A stretch of 64,000 bases of DNA. Origin: Bryobacter aggregatus MPL3. Lineage in GTDB: Bacteria > Acidobacteriota > Terriglobia > Bryobacterales > Bryobacteraceae. This document shows, piece after piece, positions 52,971 to 64,000 of the stretch; position 1 is the stretch's first letter, and every line of letters begins with the position of its first letter. The position numbers and the translations under genes were made by a program. The notes under the pieces were generated by a model. That model made no database searches. It was not told the DNA's origin and saw only the letters and a program-made list of their open reading frames with translations. The stretch is from the NCBI RefSeq assembly GCF_000702445.1, contig NZ_JNIF01000003.1, positions 248,001 to 312,000 on the forward strand, read 5' to 3'.

Positions 52971-53594
52971 ATGTCCCATTTTTCCTTGATTCGACCGGAG
53001 GATGATGTCGCTGCCCAGCAAGCCTCCAGTTGGGCCGACGCAGTTGCCGCCGACTGGATCGCTGCCGGCCACCAGAAAAGTGCCGATATCAACCAGTTCA
53101 GCCCTCCGAACCACTCCCAAATCGTATCCGCACTGGCAAGTTCCGTCACCTTGCTCTGTTACTTTGGACACGGCGACGAGCGCTCCTGGCGAACCAACGC
53201 AGCCACCACCGTAACAGCACCCGATTTTGTCCCGGCGCAGGCGAAGGCGGTCGTCTCAATTGCCTGTAAAACTGGATGCATTCTCGGCCCAGGGGCGGTG
53301 ACCTTTGGAGTGGCAGCCTGGCTGGGATTCACCATCAGCGTGGCGGTCCTCAGCCCTCATAAAGGGATCGACCCGATTGGCGATGCCATCGTTGCCGGAC
53401 TCTCCGGTCTCCGTTTGGGCCAGACAATGCAACAATGCCGCGACGAGTTGTACGCCCAGCTGGATTCGGTCGTTACCGACTATGACACCGGAAGATACAG
53501 CAGCCACCCGAACGCCGCCCTCAAATACTTTGCCGCGCTCGCCATGCGCGACCACATCGTGCTGCACGGCACCACACACTTCGCCCCGCTTTAG
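52971..53594 (+). CDS. caspase/CHAT-like protease candidate
   Basis: A 207-residue protein without signal peptide. A His-Gly motif, [13 protein letters not shown] (His67), is followed about 32 residues later by [14 protein letters not shown] (Cys99). This is the catalytic His...Cys dyad pattern of the CHAT/caspase clan (compare GHG...SACETG), and [14 protein letters not shown] continues the usual strand after the Cys. It is smaller than most CHAT proteins and has no TPR region. It probably cleaves a partner, most likely the beta-rich protein two genes upstream. The gene overlaps the convergent ynfA by 4 bp. Confidence 0.65.
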   Translation: MSHFSLIRPEDDVAAQQASSWADAVAADWIAAGHQKSADINQFSPPNHSQIVSALASSVTLLCYFGHGDERSWRTNAATTVTAPDFVPAQAKAVVSIACKTGCILGPGAVTFGVAAWLGFTISVAVLSPHKGIDPIGDAIVAGLSGLRLGQTMQQCRDELYAQLDSVVTDYDTGRYSSHPNAALKYFAALAMRDHIVLHGTTHFAPL

Positions 53595-53914
53595 CTGCGC
53601 GGCCCCAGCAAAATCAGTCCGGCACCCAACAGGCACACCAGTACGCCGCTCAGGTCCCAGCGATCGGGACGAACGCCCTCCACACCCCACATCCACAACA
53701 GCGAGCTCAAAATATAAATCCCGCCATAAGCGGCGAAGGCCCGTCCCGCACTTGCCGCCTCCACGCGCGTCAACGCGAGTGCAAATACGGCCAACGCTGC
53801 CAGGCCAGGCAACACCCACCCGGCGCTCTTCCCTTCCCGCTGCCACACCCAGAACGCAAAACACCCGCCGATCTCGCAAAGTGCCGCTAACAAATACCAA
53901 GCAAAGTTCGCCAA
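53591..53914 (-). CDS. YnfA family inner-membrane protein
   Basis: A 107-residue protein with four transmembrane helices starting at TTG 53914 with GGAAGGA upstream. It matches YnfA/UPF0060: [39 protein letters not shown] and [20 protein letters not shown]. YnfA is reported as a small-multidrug-resistance-like protein. The longer minus-strand frame reaching 54118 overlaps the next gene in antisense and is not used. It converges on the protease-like gene by a 4-bp overlap. Confidence 0.88.
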   Translation of the reverse strand: MANFAWYLLAALCEIGGCFAFWVWQREGKSAGWVLPGLAALAVFALALTRVEAASAGRAFAAYGGIYILSSLLWMWGVEGVRPDRWDLSGVLVCLLGAGLILLGPRS

Positions 53915-53996
53915 AAGAAATCCTTCCCTGCCTCCAAAGTATGACGCGCGGCTCGCGGTTGAAACGTCCAGCCGCTCCGCACTTTCTCCCATACAA

Positions 53997-54245
53997 ATGG
54001 CAAAACTCACCACAGAACAACGCAAACACATTCCGGAAAAGCAATTCGCATTTCCGGAAGCAGAAAAAGAACCGCTGGAAAACGCAGCGCATGTTCGCAA
54101 CGCAGTGGCCCGTTTCAATCAGGTGAAAGGAGTGAGCGATGCGGAACGTGACGCTGCCTGGCGCCGCATCGAAGCCGCAGCCAAGAAGTTTGGTGTCACC
54201 CTGCAAGAAAAGTCCTGGAAAGATCTGCCAGCGGTCAAAAAGTAA
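53997..54245 (+). CDS. small DUF6582-like protein
   Basis: An 82-residue, highly charged protein ([58 protein letters not shown]). It fits the small family with conserved FA-P and the AHVRNA-AR helix found near phage and stress genes. No enzyme motif is present. It lies between divergent ynfA (82 bp away) and secA (94 bp). I give DUF6582 only as a resemblance. Confidence 0.6.
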   Translation: MAKLTTEQRKHIPEKQFAFPEAEKEPLENAAHVRNAVARFNQVKGVSDAERDAAWRRIEAAAKKFGVTLQEKSWKDLPAVKK

Positions 54246-54339
54246 AAGCGGTCCTAACCATTCGTTCAGCCACCCCCTCCCCGATTCTCCAGTCAAGCAA
54301 TCGGCCCCCACTGCTAAACTGAAATAGAAATAGATACTT

Positions 54340-57168
<2,829 letters not shown>

Positions 57169-57174
57169 ACCGCG

Positions 57175-58083
57175 ATGGTAGTACCCGCCCTGTTCCTGTT
57201 AGCAACGATTCTTCCCCCGTCGATTGACGATTGGAAGCGGACTGCGGCCAGCACGGCGGAAGCGCCCTTACCGGCGGTGGCAAAAGAATTTGGACTCACA
57301 GAATCCGAATCGGCCACCTACCAGTCGGGCGCCAAGAAATTCCATTTGGCGGCGTACCGGTTGAAGGATGTCACGGGCGCTGTCGCGCTCGAGCAAAGCC
57401 TGCAGGACCCCAAGCGCAAGGTATTCCGCCACCAGAACTATGTGTTTCAGACTCTCGAGGGCACCGCGCCCCGGGGAGCTATTGACGCGTATCTCTACCC
57501 GGCTCTCCCCAAGCTCGATCGCTCTGCGGCGCCCAACTTATTGGGCTATCACCCGGCCAAAGGCAGAAAAAGCGGAACAGAACGGCTGATCCTCGGTCCG
57601 GAATCCCTGCGCGCCTTTGAGCCCAGAATTCCTGTCGCCGCCGCGGGCTTCGATTTTGCCGGCGAGCTGCAATTGGCGCAATATATGACGCCAGAAGGCC
57701 TCGCGACCCTGGCGGTTCTCCGCTATCCGAATCACGCGATCGCCAAACAGCAGTTTCAGGCGCTCCGGCAAGTGGAAGGCGCAACGGCACTGCGGCAGGG
57801 GCCTCTGGTCGCCATGGTCCTGCCGAGCGGCAAGCCCCTGAGCGAGAAAACCGCAACGGATCTGGCCAGTACCGTGCAATATAAGGCGGAGGTCATGATG
57901 GACAAGGCTCCGGAGAAACCGCAGCCCAATCCCGGCAAGTTCATGATGGGCATCTTCAAGCTCTGCGGGATTCTGCTCGTCGCCTGCTTTGTCTTTGGGA
58001 TGATCTTCGCGCTGATTCGCGCCTATGGCAGACACTGGTCCGGCCGCGATCACGAGCCGGAAATGACCAGCCTCGGCATCTAA
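57175..58083 (+). CDS. membrane-anchored hypothetical protein (DUF6599-like)
   Basis: A 302-residue protein. A short hydrophobic start (VVPALFLLATILP) suggests a signal peptide, and one transmembrane helix lies near residues 265-288 (FKLCGILLVACFVFGMIFAL). The soluble part (about 20-260) resembles DUF6599-type proteins (for example FHLAAYRLKDVTGAVALEQS and EPRIPVAAAGFDFAGELQLA). Its function is unknown. It lies 6 bp after secA and probably shares its transcript. Its stop overlaps the convergent DUF190 gene by 4 bp. Confidence 0.65.
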   Translation: MVVPALFLLATILPPSIDDWKRTAASTAEAPLPAVAKEFGLTESESATYQSGAKKFHLAAYRLKDVTGAVALEQSLQDPKRKVFRHQNYVFQTLEGTAPRGAIDAYLYPALPKLDRSAAPNLLGYHPAKGRKSGTERLILGPESLRAFEPRIPVAAAGFDFAGELQLAQYMTPEGLATLAVLRYPNHAIAKQQFQALRQVEGATALRQGPLVAMVLPSGKPLSEKTATDLASTVQYKAEVMMDKAPEKPQPNPGKFMMGIFKLCGILLVACFVFGMIFALIRAYGRHWSGRDHEPEMTSLGI

Positions 58084-58415
58084 ACTGCCGGCGGCTCGCT
58101 GCTGATCACTTCTACATCCGCCAGAAAAATCAGCCCTTCTTTGACCAGCTTGCTGATCTCCGGCAGCACCTTGCGAATCTTCTCGTCGGTATCCACGGCG
58201 AAAATCACAATCGGCTTCTCATTGGTCACCCCAAACAGCCCCTTGCGATGGATGCGGCCATGGATGCCATAGCCCATCACGCCCTCGCAAACGGTAGCAC
58301 CGGCTAATCCGCGCTTATGAAGAATCCGGATGATCGCCGCATACAAGGGTTCGCTGTGATGCCAATCCACATCCTCCACCACGATCTGCAGGCACTTCTT
58401 CATCTCGATTTTCAT
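58080..58415 (-). CDS. DUF190 family protein, PII-like
   Basis: A 111-residue protein. It has the DUF190 pattern (EPLYAAIIRILHKRGLAGAT, CEGVMGYGIHGRIHRKGLFG, NEKPIVIFAVDTDEKIRKVL, LVKEGLIFLADVEVI). DUF190 proteins are PII-like and may sense metals or nucleotides. It overlaps the end of the RND transporter gene by 4 bp, so it is the last gene of the czcCBA operon and may regulate it. Confidence 0.87.
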   Translation of the reverse strand: MKIEMKKCLQIVVEDVDWHHSEPLYAAIIRILHKRGLAGATVCEGVMGYGIHGRIHRKGLFGVTNEKPIVIFAVDTDEKIRKVLPEISKLVKEGLIFLADVEVISSEPPAV

Positions 58416-61400
58416 TTCGCTTCCTTTCTTCGCTCCACCAGATAGTAGAGGCTGGGCAGCGCAAGCAAGGTCAAAAATAGAGTGGAAGCAAGACCACCCA
58501 CCACCACCGTCGCCAGTGGCCGCTGCACATCTGAGCCGATCCCCACCGCTCTCGCCGCCGGCACCATCCCCAACAACGCGACCAGAATCAGAATCAAGCG
58601 CGGACGCAACTGATACTTCGCGCCCAGAATCACCGCCTCGAGCAGCGGAACATCATCCTCAGTCCGCCGCCGGGAAATCTCTGAGATGTACAACACACCG
58701 CTCATCACCGCCACACCAAACAAACTGATGAAGCCGACCGCGGCCGACACACTGAGATTGATCCCGCGCAGATAGAGCAGGAGAATGCCGCCCACCATCG
58801 AGAACGGAACATTCAACAGCACCAGAAAAGCACTGGAGGTCGAGTTGAAAGCAAAGAACAAGAGAGCAAAGATGATCGCGATTGTTACCGGGATGATGAA
58901 GTACAAGCGCTGCCGCGCCCGATCGAGATTCTCAAACTGCCCACCCCACACCACTTGATAGCCGGGCGGCAAAGGAACCTCACGCAGAAAGCGCTTCTGG
59001 GCGTCGATCACAAAACCGCCTTGATCCCGGCCCACGATGTTCGTGCGGACCGCGATGGCTCGCTGATTCTCGCGCCGCAGAATGATACTTGGCCCGTCGA
59101 CCACTTCAATATTCGCCAGCTGCGCAAGAGGCACCTGCCCTCCATCTGCAGTGCGAATCAACATTTGCCCCAGGCGCGCAGTATCGCTGCGATACTCCGG
59201 CGCATAGCGAACCGCCAGATCGAACTTGCGATCATTCTCAAACACCGAGCTCACCGCCACCCCACCCAGCGCCGATTCGATCGTTTTCGCCAGGTCATCC
59301 ACGTTCAAGCCATAACGCGCCGTCTTGCTGCGGTCAATCTGGATGCGCAAGCCCGGCTGGTCCGCCTCCTGCTCAATCGAACTGTCCGCCGAGCCTGGCA
59401 CCTTGCGCAACATGTCGAGAGTCTTACCGGCAAGCCCCCGCAACTCTGTGAGGTCACTGCCACGCAGGATCACAGCCAGGTCCGCCGACGAACCCGTCAC
59501 CGATTCCGTCACCGTATCAATGATCGGTTGGGTGAAGTTCAACTGAATCCCCGGAATCTCTCGATTCAGTTCAGCCCGCAGTTCGGCGACAAGATCCGTC
59601 TTTGTCTTTCCCGCGGGCCAGGTATCGTAAGGCTTCAGCGTCAAGAGAAGTTCGTTGCGATTCGGTCCAAATGGATCGGTACCGGAATCATTACGACCCG
59701 TCTGCGAGGCTACCAGCAATACCTCCGGATGCTTCCGGATCAGGGCGCGCATATCATTGGCCACGCGTGCTGATTTTGCGAGCGAGGTCCCTGGTGGGAG
59801 ATTCGCACGCACCCAGATCACACCTTCATCAAGGGTCGGCAGGAACTCGGAACCGAGCCTGGCGCCCATAAAAATCGAGGCGATGATGATCAACACCGAA
59901 GAGGCGGCCACCACAACCGGCTGCTTTAACAGGATCCGGAGCAAACCCTCATAGCGCTCCACCAGCCAGTTCAACAGAGGGTTGTCCCAGCCCTTGAAGT
60001 CCTTCTGGAACAGATAAGTCGCCAGCACGGGAATCAGCGTCAAGGCGAACAATAACGAACCCAATAAGGCTGCGCACACCGTAAAGGCCATGGGGGTAAA
60101 CAAACGGCGCTCGACGCGCTCGAGAGTAAACAGCGGCAGATAAGCGGCAATCAGGATGAACAGTGAGAAGAAAATCGGCCGCTCCACTTCGAGCGCCGCT
60201 TCGCGGATCACATCGAATGGATGTCCGGGCCGCTCCAGCTTGCCGTTCTTCGACAGGTTCCGGACGATATGCTCCACCATGACGAGCGTCCCGTCCACCA
60301 CCACGCCAAAGTCCAAGGCGCCCAGGCTCAACAGATTCGCCGGCACGCCGTAGAGGTACATGCAGATAAAAGCGAACAGCAAGGACAAGGGAATCGTCAG
60401 CGCCGTCAGAATCGCCGCGCGCGGGCTACCCAAGAAAAACACCAGCACCAGCACCACCACCGTGAATCCTTCGAGAAGTGTCCGCGAAACGGTCTTCAAC
60501 GTGCTGCTCACCAGATCGGTGCGATCGTAGAGCGGCACAATCTGCACGCCCTTCGGCAACCGCTCGGTGTTCAGTTCTGCAATCGCGACGGCCAGCGACT
60601 TCAATACCTCCGAAGGATTTTCTCCACGGCGCAGCAGCACGATTCCTTCAACGCCGCCCTGCTTTTCATTCCAGCCAAAGATCCCCGTCGGCAGGGCACT
60701 GCCGATCTTCACCGTGCCAATGTCCTTCACCAGCACCGGCACACCCTTCACTGCCACCAGCACAATGTTTTCAATATCCGGAATTCCCTTAATCCGGCCC
60801 ACCCCACGAATCACCATGCTCTGCTGATCGCTGTCCAGAATCGCGCCGCCCGCATTGCGATTATTCGCTTGGATCGCGGTCACCACCTGACTGATCGTCA
60901 GGCCATACTTCGCCAGCGCCGGAGGCGACACCTCCACCTGAAACTGCTTCACCAATCCACCAAAAGGAGTCACGTCGGCGACGCCAGACACCTGTAGAAT
61001 CCGTGGCCCCACCACCCAATCCTGCAGTTCGCGAATCTCCAGTTCACTGCGTCCGCTCCCCTCGAGCCGGTAGCGATACATCTCGCCAATCGGAGTCGTC
61101 AGGGGTGCGATTTCCGGAGTCACCCCGTCCGGCAGATCCGCGTCCCGTAGCCTTTCGAGCACCACCTGCCGAGCAAAGTAATCATTCGTCTCATAGGTGA
61201 ACGTCAGCTCGACAATCGACAACCCAAAGATGGTGCGCGAGCGCCGCGCAATCAGGTTCGGAACCGAGTTCATGGCGCGCTCGATCGGAATCGTAATCTG
61301 CTGCTCCATCTCCTCGGCAGCCTGGCCCGGATAGGTCGTGATGATCACCACCTGCGTATCGGAGATGTCGGGATACGCCTCCACCTTCAGTTGCCGGAAA

Positions 61401-61489
61401 CAATAGACCCCGAAGGCAATCACGGCAAGCGTCATCACGATCGTGATAAATCGCTGTTGGAGCGCGAATCTGAGAAGTCGACCGATCAT
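58412..61489 (-). CDS. czcA: heavy-metal efflux RND transporter (CzcA-type)
   Basis: A 1025-residue inner-membrane proton/metal antiporter starting at ATG 61489; the ATG at 61537 lies inside the upstream gene. Twelve transmembrane helices, two large periplasmic domains and typical RND motifs are visible (PDISDTQVVIITTYPGQAAE, GALDFGVVVDGTLVMVEH). The DFG...D...E pattern of that helix matches the Zn/Co/Cd/Ni group (HME1/2-like CzcA), not the Cu/Ag CusA group. It is preceded by its adaptor and TolC partner genes. Confidence 0.93.
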   Translation of the reverse strand: MIGRLLRFALQQRFITIVMTLAVIAFGVYCFRQLKVEAYPDISDTQVVIITTYPGQAAEEMEQQITIPIERAMNSVPNLIARRSRTIFGLSIVELTFTYETNDYFARQVVLERLRDADLPDGVTPEIAPLTTPIGEMYRYRLEGSGRSELEIRELQDWVVGPRILQVSGVADVTPFGGLVKQFQVEVSPPALAKYGLTISQVVTAIQANNRNAGGAILDSDQQSMVIRGVGRIKGIPDIENIVLVAVKGVPVLVKDIGTVKIGSALPTGIFGWNEKQGGVEGIVLLRRGENPSEVLKSLAVAIAELNTERLPKGVQIVPLYDRTDLVSSTLKTVSRTLLEGFTVVVLVLVFFLGSPRAAILTALTIPLSLLFAFICMYLYGVPANLLSLGALDFGVVVDGTLVMVEHIVRNLSKNGKLERPGHPFDVIREAALEVERPIFFSLFILIAAYLPLFTLERVERRLFTPMAFTVCAALLGSLLFALTLIPVLATYLFQKDFKGWDNPLLNWLVERYEGLLRILLKQPVVVAASSVLIIIASIFMGARLGSEFLPTLDEGVIWVRANLPPGTSLAKSARVANDMRALIRKHPEVLLVASQTGRNDSGTDPFGPNRNELLLTLKPYDTWPAGKTKTDLVAELRAELNREIPGIQLNFTQPIIDTVTESVTGSSADLAVILRGSDLTELRGLAGKTLDMLRKVPGSADSSIEQEADQPGLRIQIDRSKTARYGLNVDDLAKTIESALGGVAVSSVFENDRKFDLAVRYAPEYRSDTARLGQMLIRTADGGQVPLAQLANIEVVDGPSIILRRENQRAIAVRTNIVGRDQGGFVIDAQKRFLREVPLPPGYQVVWGGQFENLDRARQRLYFIIPVTIAIIFALLFFAFNSTSSAFLVLLNVPFSMVGGILLLYLRGINLSVSAAVGFISLFGVAVMSGVLYISEISRRRTEDDVPLLEAVILGAKYQLRPRLILILVALLGMVPAARAVGIGSDVQRPLATVVVGGLASTLFLTLLALPSLYYLVERRKEAK

Positions 61490-61505
61490 ATTCTTTCTTC
61501 CCGCC

Positions 61506-62660
61506 CTAGTAAGCCCGGAGCTGAGTGACTCCGTCAATCACCACGCGATCCCCCGCGTGCACGTCTCCGGACACCGCCGCGCGCTGCGCATCCTGCCAGG
61601 AAACCACCACCGGCACTTCTTCATACAGGCCCGGACCGCGTTCCAGATACAGCGTCGTCTTGTCCTGTTGCTGATAGAGCGCCGCTTTTGGCACCACAAC
61701 CGACGCCTTGCGCCCATGCGAATGCCGAATGGTGGCGAACATCTCCGGCCGGAGTTGCCCGCCCGCATTCGGCAGTTCCGCCCGTACTTTAATGGTCCGC
61801 GTCTGTGGGTCGACAAGGTCGCCAATCCGCTTCACTTTGCCGGTAAACACCTTGTCCGGAAAAGCATTCAAAGTGATCGCCACATCCTCACCCACCGTGA
61901 TCAGGCGAATGGAATCTTCCGGCACGTCGGCTGAAACCCAGACGCTGCTCAAGTCTGCGATCGTAATGACGGGCGCCGCCGCATCCGCGCGAAACTCTCC
62001 CGCGGCGACAGAAATATCCATCACCTTCCCGGCCATGGGCGCCGGCACCATGATCAATTGCGACATACTTCCTGGCTGCAATCCCAGCAACTGCAAGCGC
62101 CGCGCGGCCTCGTCACGCGTGGCCAGCGCCACTTCCACCCCTGCCTTCGCCTGGGCCACCACCGTCTCTGCTGTCAAAACTTCTTTCTGTGCAATCGCCC
62201 GGTTGGCGAGCAGGTCTTTGGTACGAGCAAGGTCGGCCTCGGCTTTAGCCTGATTGGCTTTGCTCTGCGCAATATTGGCGTCTGCCTGCCGAATCGCCGA
62301 TTGGATGGCCGACACTTCCTGGCTTTCCAAGGTCAAGACCGGCTGCCCCTGCTTCACGCTATCGCCGAGCGTCACTTTCACCTCGCGCACACGCCCCGGA
62401 AACGGAAGAATCACCCGCGCCACCCGCGCCGGATTCAGTTCTACTTTTCCCGGCGCCGTCAGCTCTTCCTGCGGCACCTGCGCATCCTCCGCCGTGCCCA
62501 CTCGGATCTTTGCCAGCAGCGGCGAATCCTTGGGAAACTGAACTGCGTTGCCCTTCCGGATTGGCTCGTCGGTCACGGCCTTCACGGGTGCGGCGGACGG
62601 ATGGCAACCGCACACGCCGAGGAGCGCCACCAACACCGGCGCAGTCAGTCGATTCATCAT
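61506..62660 (-). CDS. czcB: efflux RND periplasmic adaptor (CzcB-type lipoprotein)
   Basis: A 384-residue membrane-fusion protein. The signal ends in VCGC (a cysteine at about 19), so it probably is lipid-anchored. The hairpin/lipoyl/beta-barrel order is recognisable (VELNPARVARVILPFPGRVR, VKVTLGDSVKQGQPVLTLES, helical AIRQADANIAQSKANQAKAE, QTRTIKVRAELPN). It links the RND pump to the outer-membrane channel. Its stop is 16 bp before the RND start and its start overlaps the TolC-family gene by 4 bp. Confidence 0.9.
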   Translation of the reverse strand: MMNRLTAPVLVALLGVCGCHPSAAPVKAVTDEPIRKGNAVQFPKDSPLLAKIRVGTAEDAQVPQEELTAPGKVELNPARVARVILPFPGRVREVKVTLGDSVKQGQPVLTLESQEVSAIQSAIRQADANIAQSKANQAKAEADLARTKDLLANRAIAQKEVLTAETVVAQAKAGVEVALATRDEAARRLQLLGLQPGSMSQLIMVPAPMAGKVMDISVAAGEFRADAAAPVITIADLSSVWVSADVPEDSIRLITVGEDVAITLNAFPDKVFTGKVKRIGDLVDPQTRTIKVRAELPNAGGQLRPEMFATIRHSHGRKASVVVPKAALYQQQDKTTLYLERGPGLYEEVPVVVSWQDAQRAAVSGDVHAGDRVVIDGVTQLRAY

Positions 62661-63931
62661 TTCTTCTCCGGATTCAATTGCGAAGCCACCGACGCTTCCA
62701 CACCATAAAGACTCTCGGCCAGATCGGCCCGCGCCGCGTTGTAAGCCTGCATCGTCTCGCTATAAGCCCGCTGCGTATCAAGCAGCTCAAGGAAACTGGC
62801 TTCACCGCGTTTGTAGGAATACTCGGTGATCTGCCGGACATCCTTCACCTTCCCGATCAAGGTGCTCTCGAAGCGTTCGATCGTCCGCAGCGCACTGGCA
62901 TACTTCAGCAACGCCACCTCCACCTCGTTCTCGATGGTGGCCTGCGTTGCGCGCAGCCGCGCCTCAGTCTGCATCTGTTGTTGCTTGGCCCGCTCGATCT
63001 CGCCCTGGTTCCGGTTGAAGACCGGCAAGCCTGTCGAGACAAAAAATCCGAGCGAGTTCCCACGTCCCGCCAACCCTTGTTGGCGGCGATACTCCGATCC
63101 CAGGGTGTAATCGAGCTTGGCCTGCGCCAGTTGCAGACGGATATCCGCCTGGGTCCGGATCCGGTCCCGCTGCAGCGCAAGCAGATCGGGCCGCTGCGTC
63201 ACGGCTTTCTCCCGCAGCGCGTCGAGGGGCAATGCCACCGTGTCGCGGCGCATCTCCCCAGCCGTTTCGATCTTCGGGTCCATCTTCTGGCGGCCCAGCA
63301 GGATCTGCAACTGCGCCTCTGTCGTCTTCACCTGTAACTCTGCCTGGCGGACGGTGTTCTCAAACTGCAGCATCGCTACCTGGGAGCGGATCACTTCCAC
63401 CTCAGACAGATCTCCCGACTTCAGGCGGCTCTGATTGATCCGGACAATCTCCTCAAAGGCCGAAAAGATCTCCCGGGCCAGCCCAAGATCAGCCTTCGCC
63501 TGAAGCACTTCGACAAAGGCGTTCTGCACGGAAAAGGTCAGTTGCCGTACGGCATCCAGAACGAGAAACTCCGTCACCGACTGCGCGGCAACCGCCACTT
63601 CCACCCGCAATTGCCGTTTGCCCCCACGCTCAAACAGAAAGTCCGTTCGCGCCGCATATTCAGAAGGCCCCGCCTGATTCTCCAAACTGTAACGAGGTGG
63701 AAGCAGATTCAAATGGTCGCCAGATAAACTCAGTACAGGGTTGGGCCGCAAGCCTGCGGTGATCACCTGTGCCCGCGCCACCGGCACATCAAAGCGCGTC
63801 GCGATCAGATCCAGATTCTTGTCCAGAGCCTCACGCAGGGCATCGTTGAGAGTGAACTCCGTCCGTGTTTGCGCCTGCAACACAAAGCTCAGCACCACGG
63901 CCAACAAGAATAGGAAAAGATGGGATCGCAT
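62657..63931 (-). CDS. czcC: TolC-family outer-membrane channel (CzcC-type)
   Basis: A 424-residue outer-membrane factor from ATG 63931, with a signal peptide ending in LQAQT; an upstream ATG at 63967 in frame would add twelve residues. Two outer-membrane efflux repeats are present (FTLNDALREALDKNLDLIAT, RPNPVLSLSGDHLNLLPP; SRLKSGDLSEVEVIRSQVAM, GEASFLELLDTQRAYSETMQ). It is the first gene of the operon czcC-czcB-czcA-DUF190. No metal-regulator gene is visible before the window ends. Confidence 0.9.
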   Translation of the reverse strand: MRSHLFLFLLAVVLSFVLQAQTRTEFTLNDALREALDKNLDLIATRFDVPVARAQVITAGLRPNPVLSLSGDHLNLLPPRYSLENQAGPSEYAARTDFLFERGGKRQLRVEVAVAAQSVTEFLVLDAVRQLTFSVQNAFVEVLQAKADLGLAREIFSAFEEIVRINQSRLKSGDLSEVEVIRSQVAMLQFENTVRQAELQVKTTEAQLQILLGRQKMDPKIETAGEMRRDTVALPLDALREKAVTQRPDLLALQRDRIRTQADIRLQLAQAKLDYTLGSEYRRQQGLAGRGNSLGFFVSTGLPVFNRNQGEIERAKQQQMQTEARLRATQATIENEVEVALLKYASALRTIERFESTLIGKVKDVRQITEYSYKRGEASFLELLDTQRAYSETMQAYNAARADLAESLYGVEASVASQLNPEKK

Positions 63932-64000
63932 GTTACGCATCTCACTAATGAGCATGCTTTGCGCCATTCTTGTTACGAATCAATGCAACGGCACTCCGGG

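Noticed and set aside
54246-54339. Promoter in the 94 bp before secA
   Set aside because: A loose -10-like TAAACT is visible, but no acceptable -35 accompanies it.

Overview
The window is GC-rich, gene-dense bacterial DNA from a Gram-negative organism. It carries LPS inner-core genes (kdsA, kdsB, two family-9 heptosyltransferases), TolC/RND efflux, outer-membrane-type POTRA remains and lipoproteins. The mix of DUF1552/DUF1592-type Tat proteins, formylglycine-enzyme-like proteins, a PEP-CTERM protein with matching CAAX-protease-like and TPR-lipoprotein genes, a carboxypeptidase-regulatory-like protein and a FecR fusion suggests Acidobacteriota, probably near Bryobacter/Solibacter. That placement comes from gene character only and is not proven by a marker gene.

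Layout. 1-3.5 kb: a secreted-protein cluster (DUF1592 tail, DUF1552, esterase-like hydrolase, FGE-like protein, DsrE-like protein). 3.5-5.75 kb: two decayed genes on the minus strand around one intact exported methyltransferase. 5.77-7.9 kb: ABC-2 exporter with its TetR regulator and a palindromic operator. 7.95-10.7 kb: two-subunit molybdenum hydroxylase (IorB/IorA type). 10.8-20.2 kb: a long plus-strand run with hslVU, an FN3 lipoprotein, FAH-family enzyme, transaldolase-like aldolase, RidA, kdsB-pyrG-kdsA and a type IV pilin-like protein. 20.2-23.2 kb: a PEP-CTERM-associated CPBP protease and TPR lipoprotein. 23.35-30.3 kb: sigma factor, FecR/DUF3352-like fusion and two ATPase-permease ABC pairs, nearly all overlapping. 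30.3-37.3 kb: a LysR regulator divergent from gltBD, with a dyad in the intergenic region.

37.4-41.25 kb is a mobile-element island. It holds an IS481-family relic, two identical but inactivated IS5-family (IS427-like) copies in opposite orientation, and between them an intact IS481-family element. 41.4-47.4 kb returns to accessory exported functions: a PEP-CTERM protein, a Gfo/Idh/MocA oxidoreductase, a heme-c/FGE-like fusion, ApbE and a carboxypeptidase-regulatory-like protein. 47.4-51.1 kb is a minus-strand LPS-core operon.

51.9-53.6 kb holds the most unusual locus: a beta-rich protein of unknown family, an 81-residue helical protein and a small caspase/CHAT-like His-Cys protease candidate, packed as one operon. 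It looks like a protease-plus-effector conflict module, possibly gasdermin-like in logic. After it come ynfA, a small DUF6582-like gene, secA, an anchored hypothetical protein, and a czcCBA-type metal efflux operon ending in a DUF190 gene.

No rRNA, tRNA or CRISPR array was recognised.
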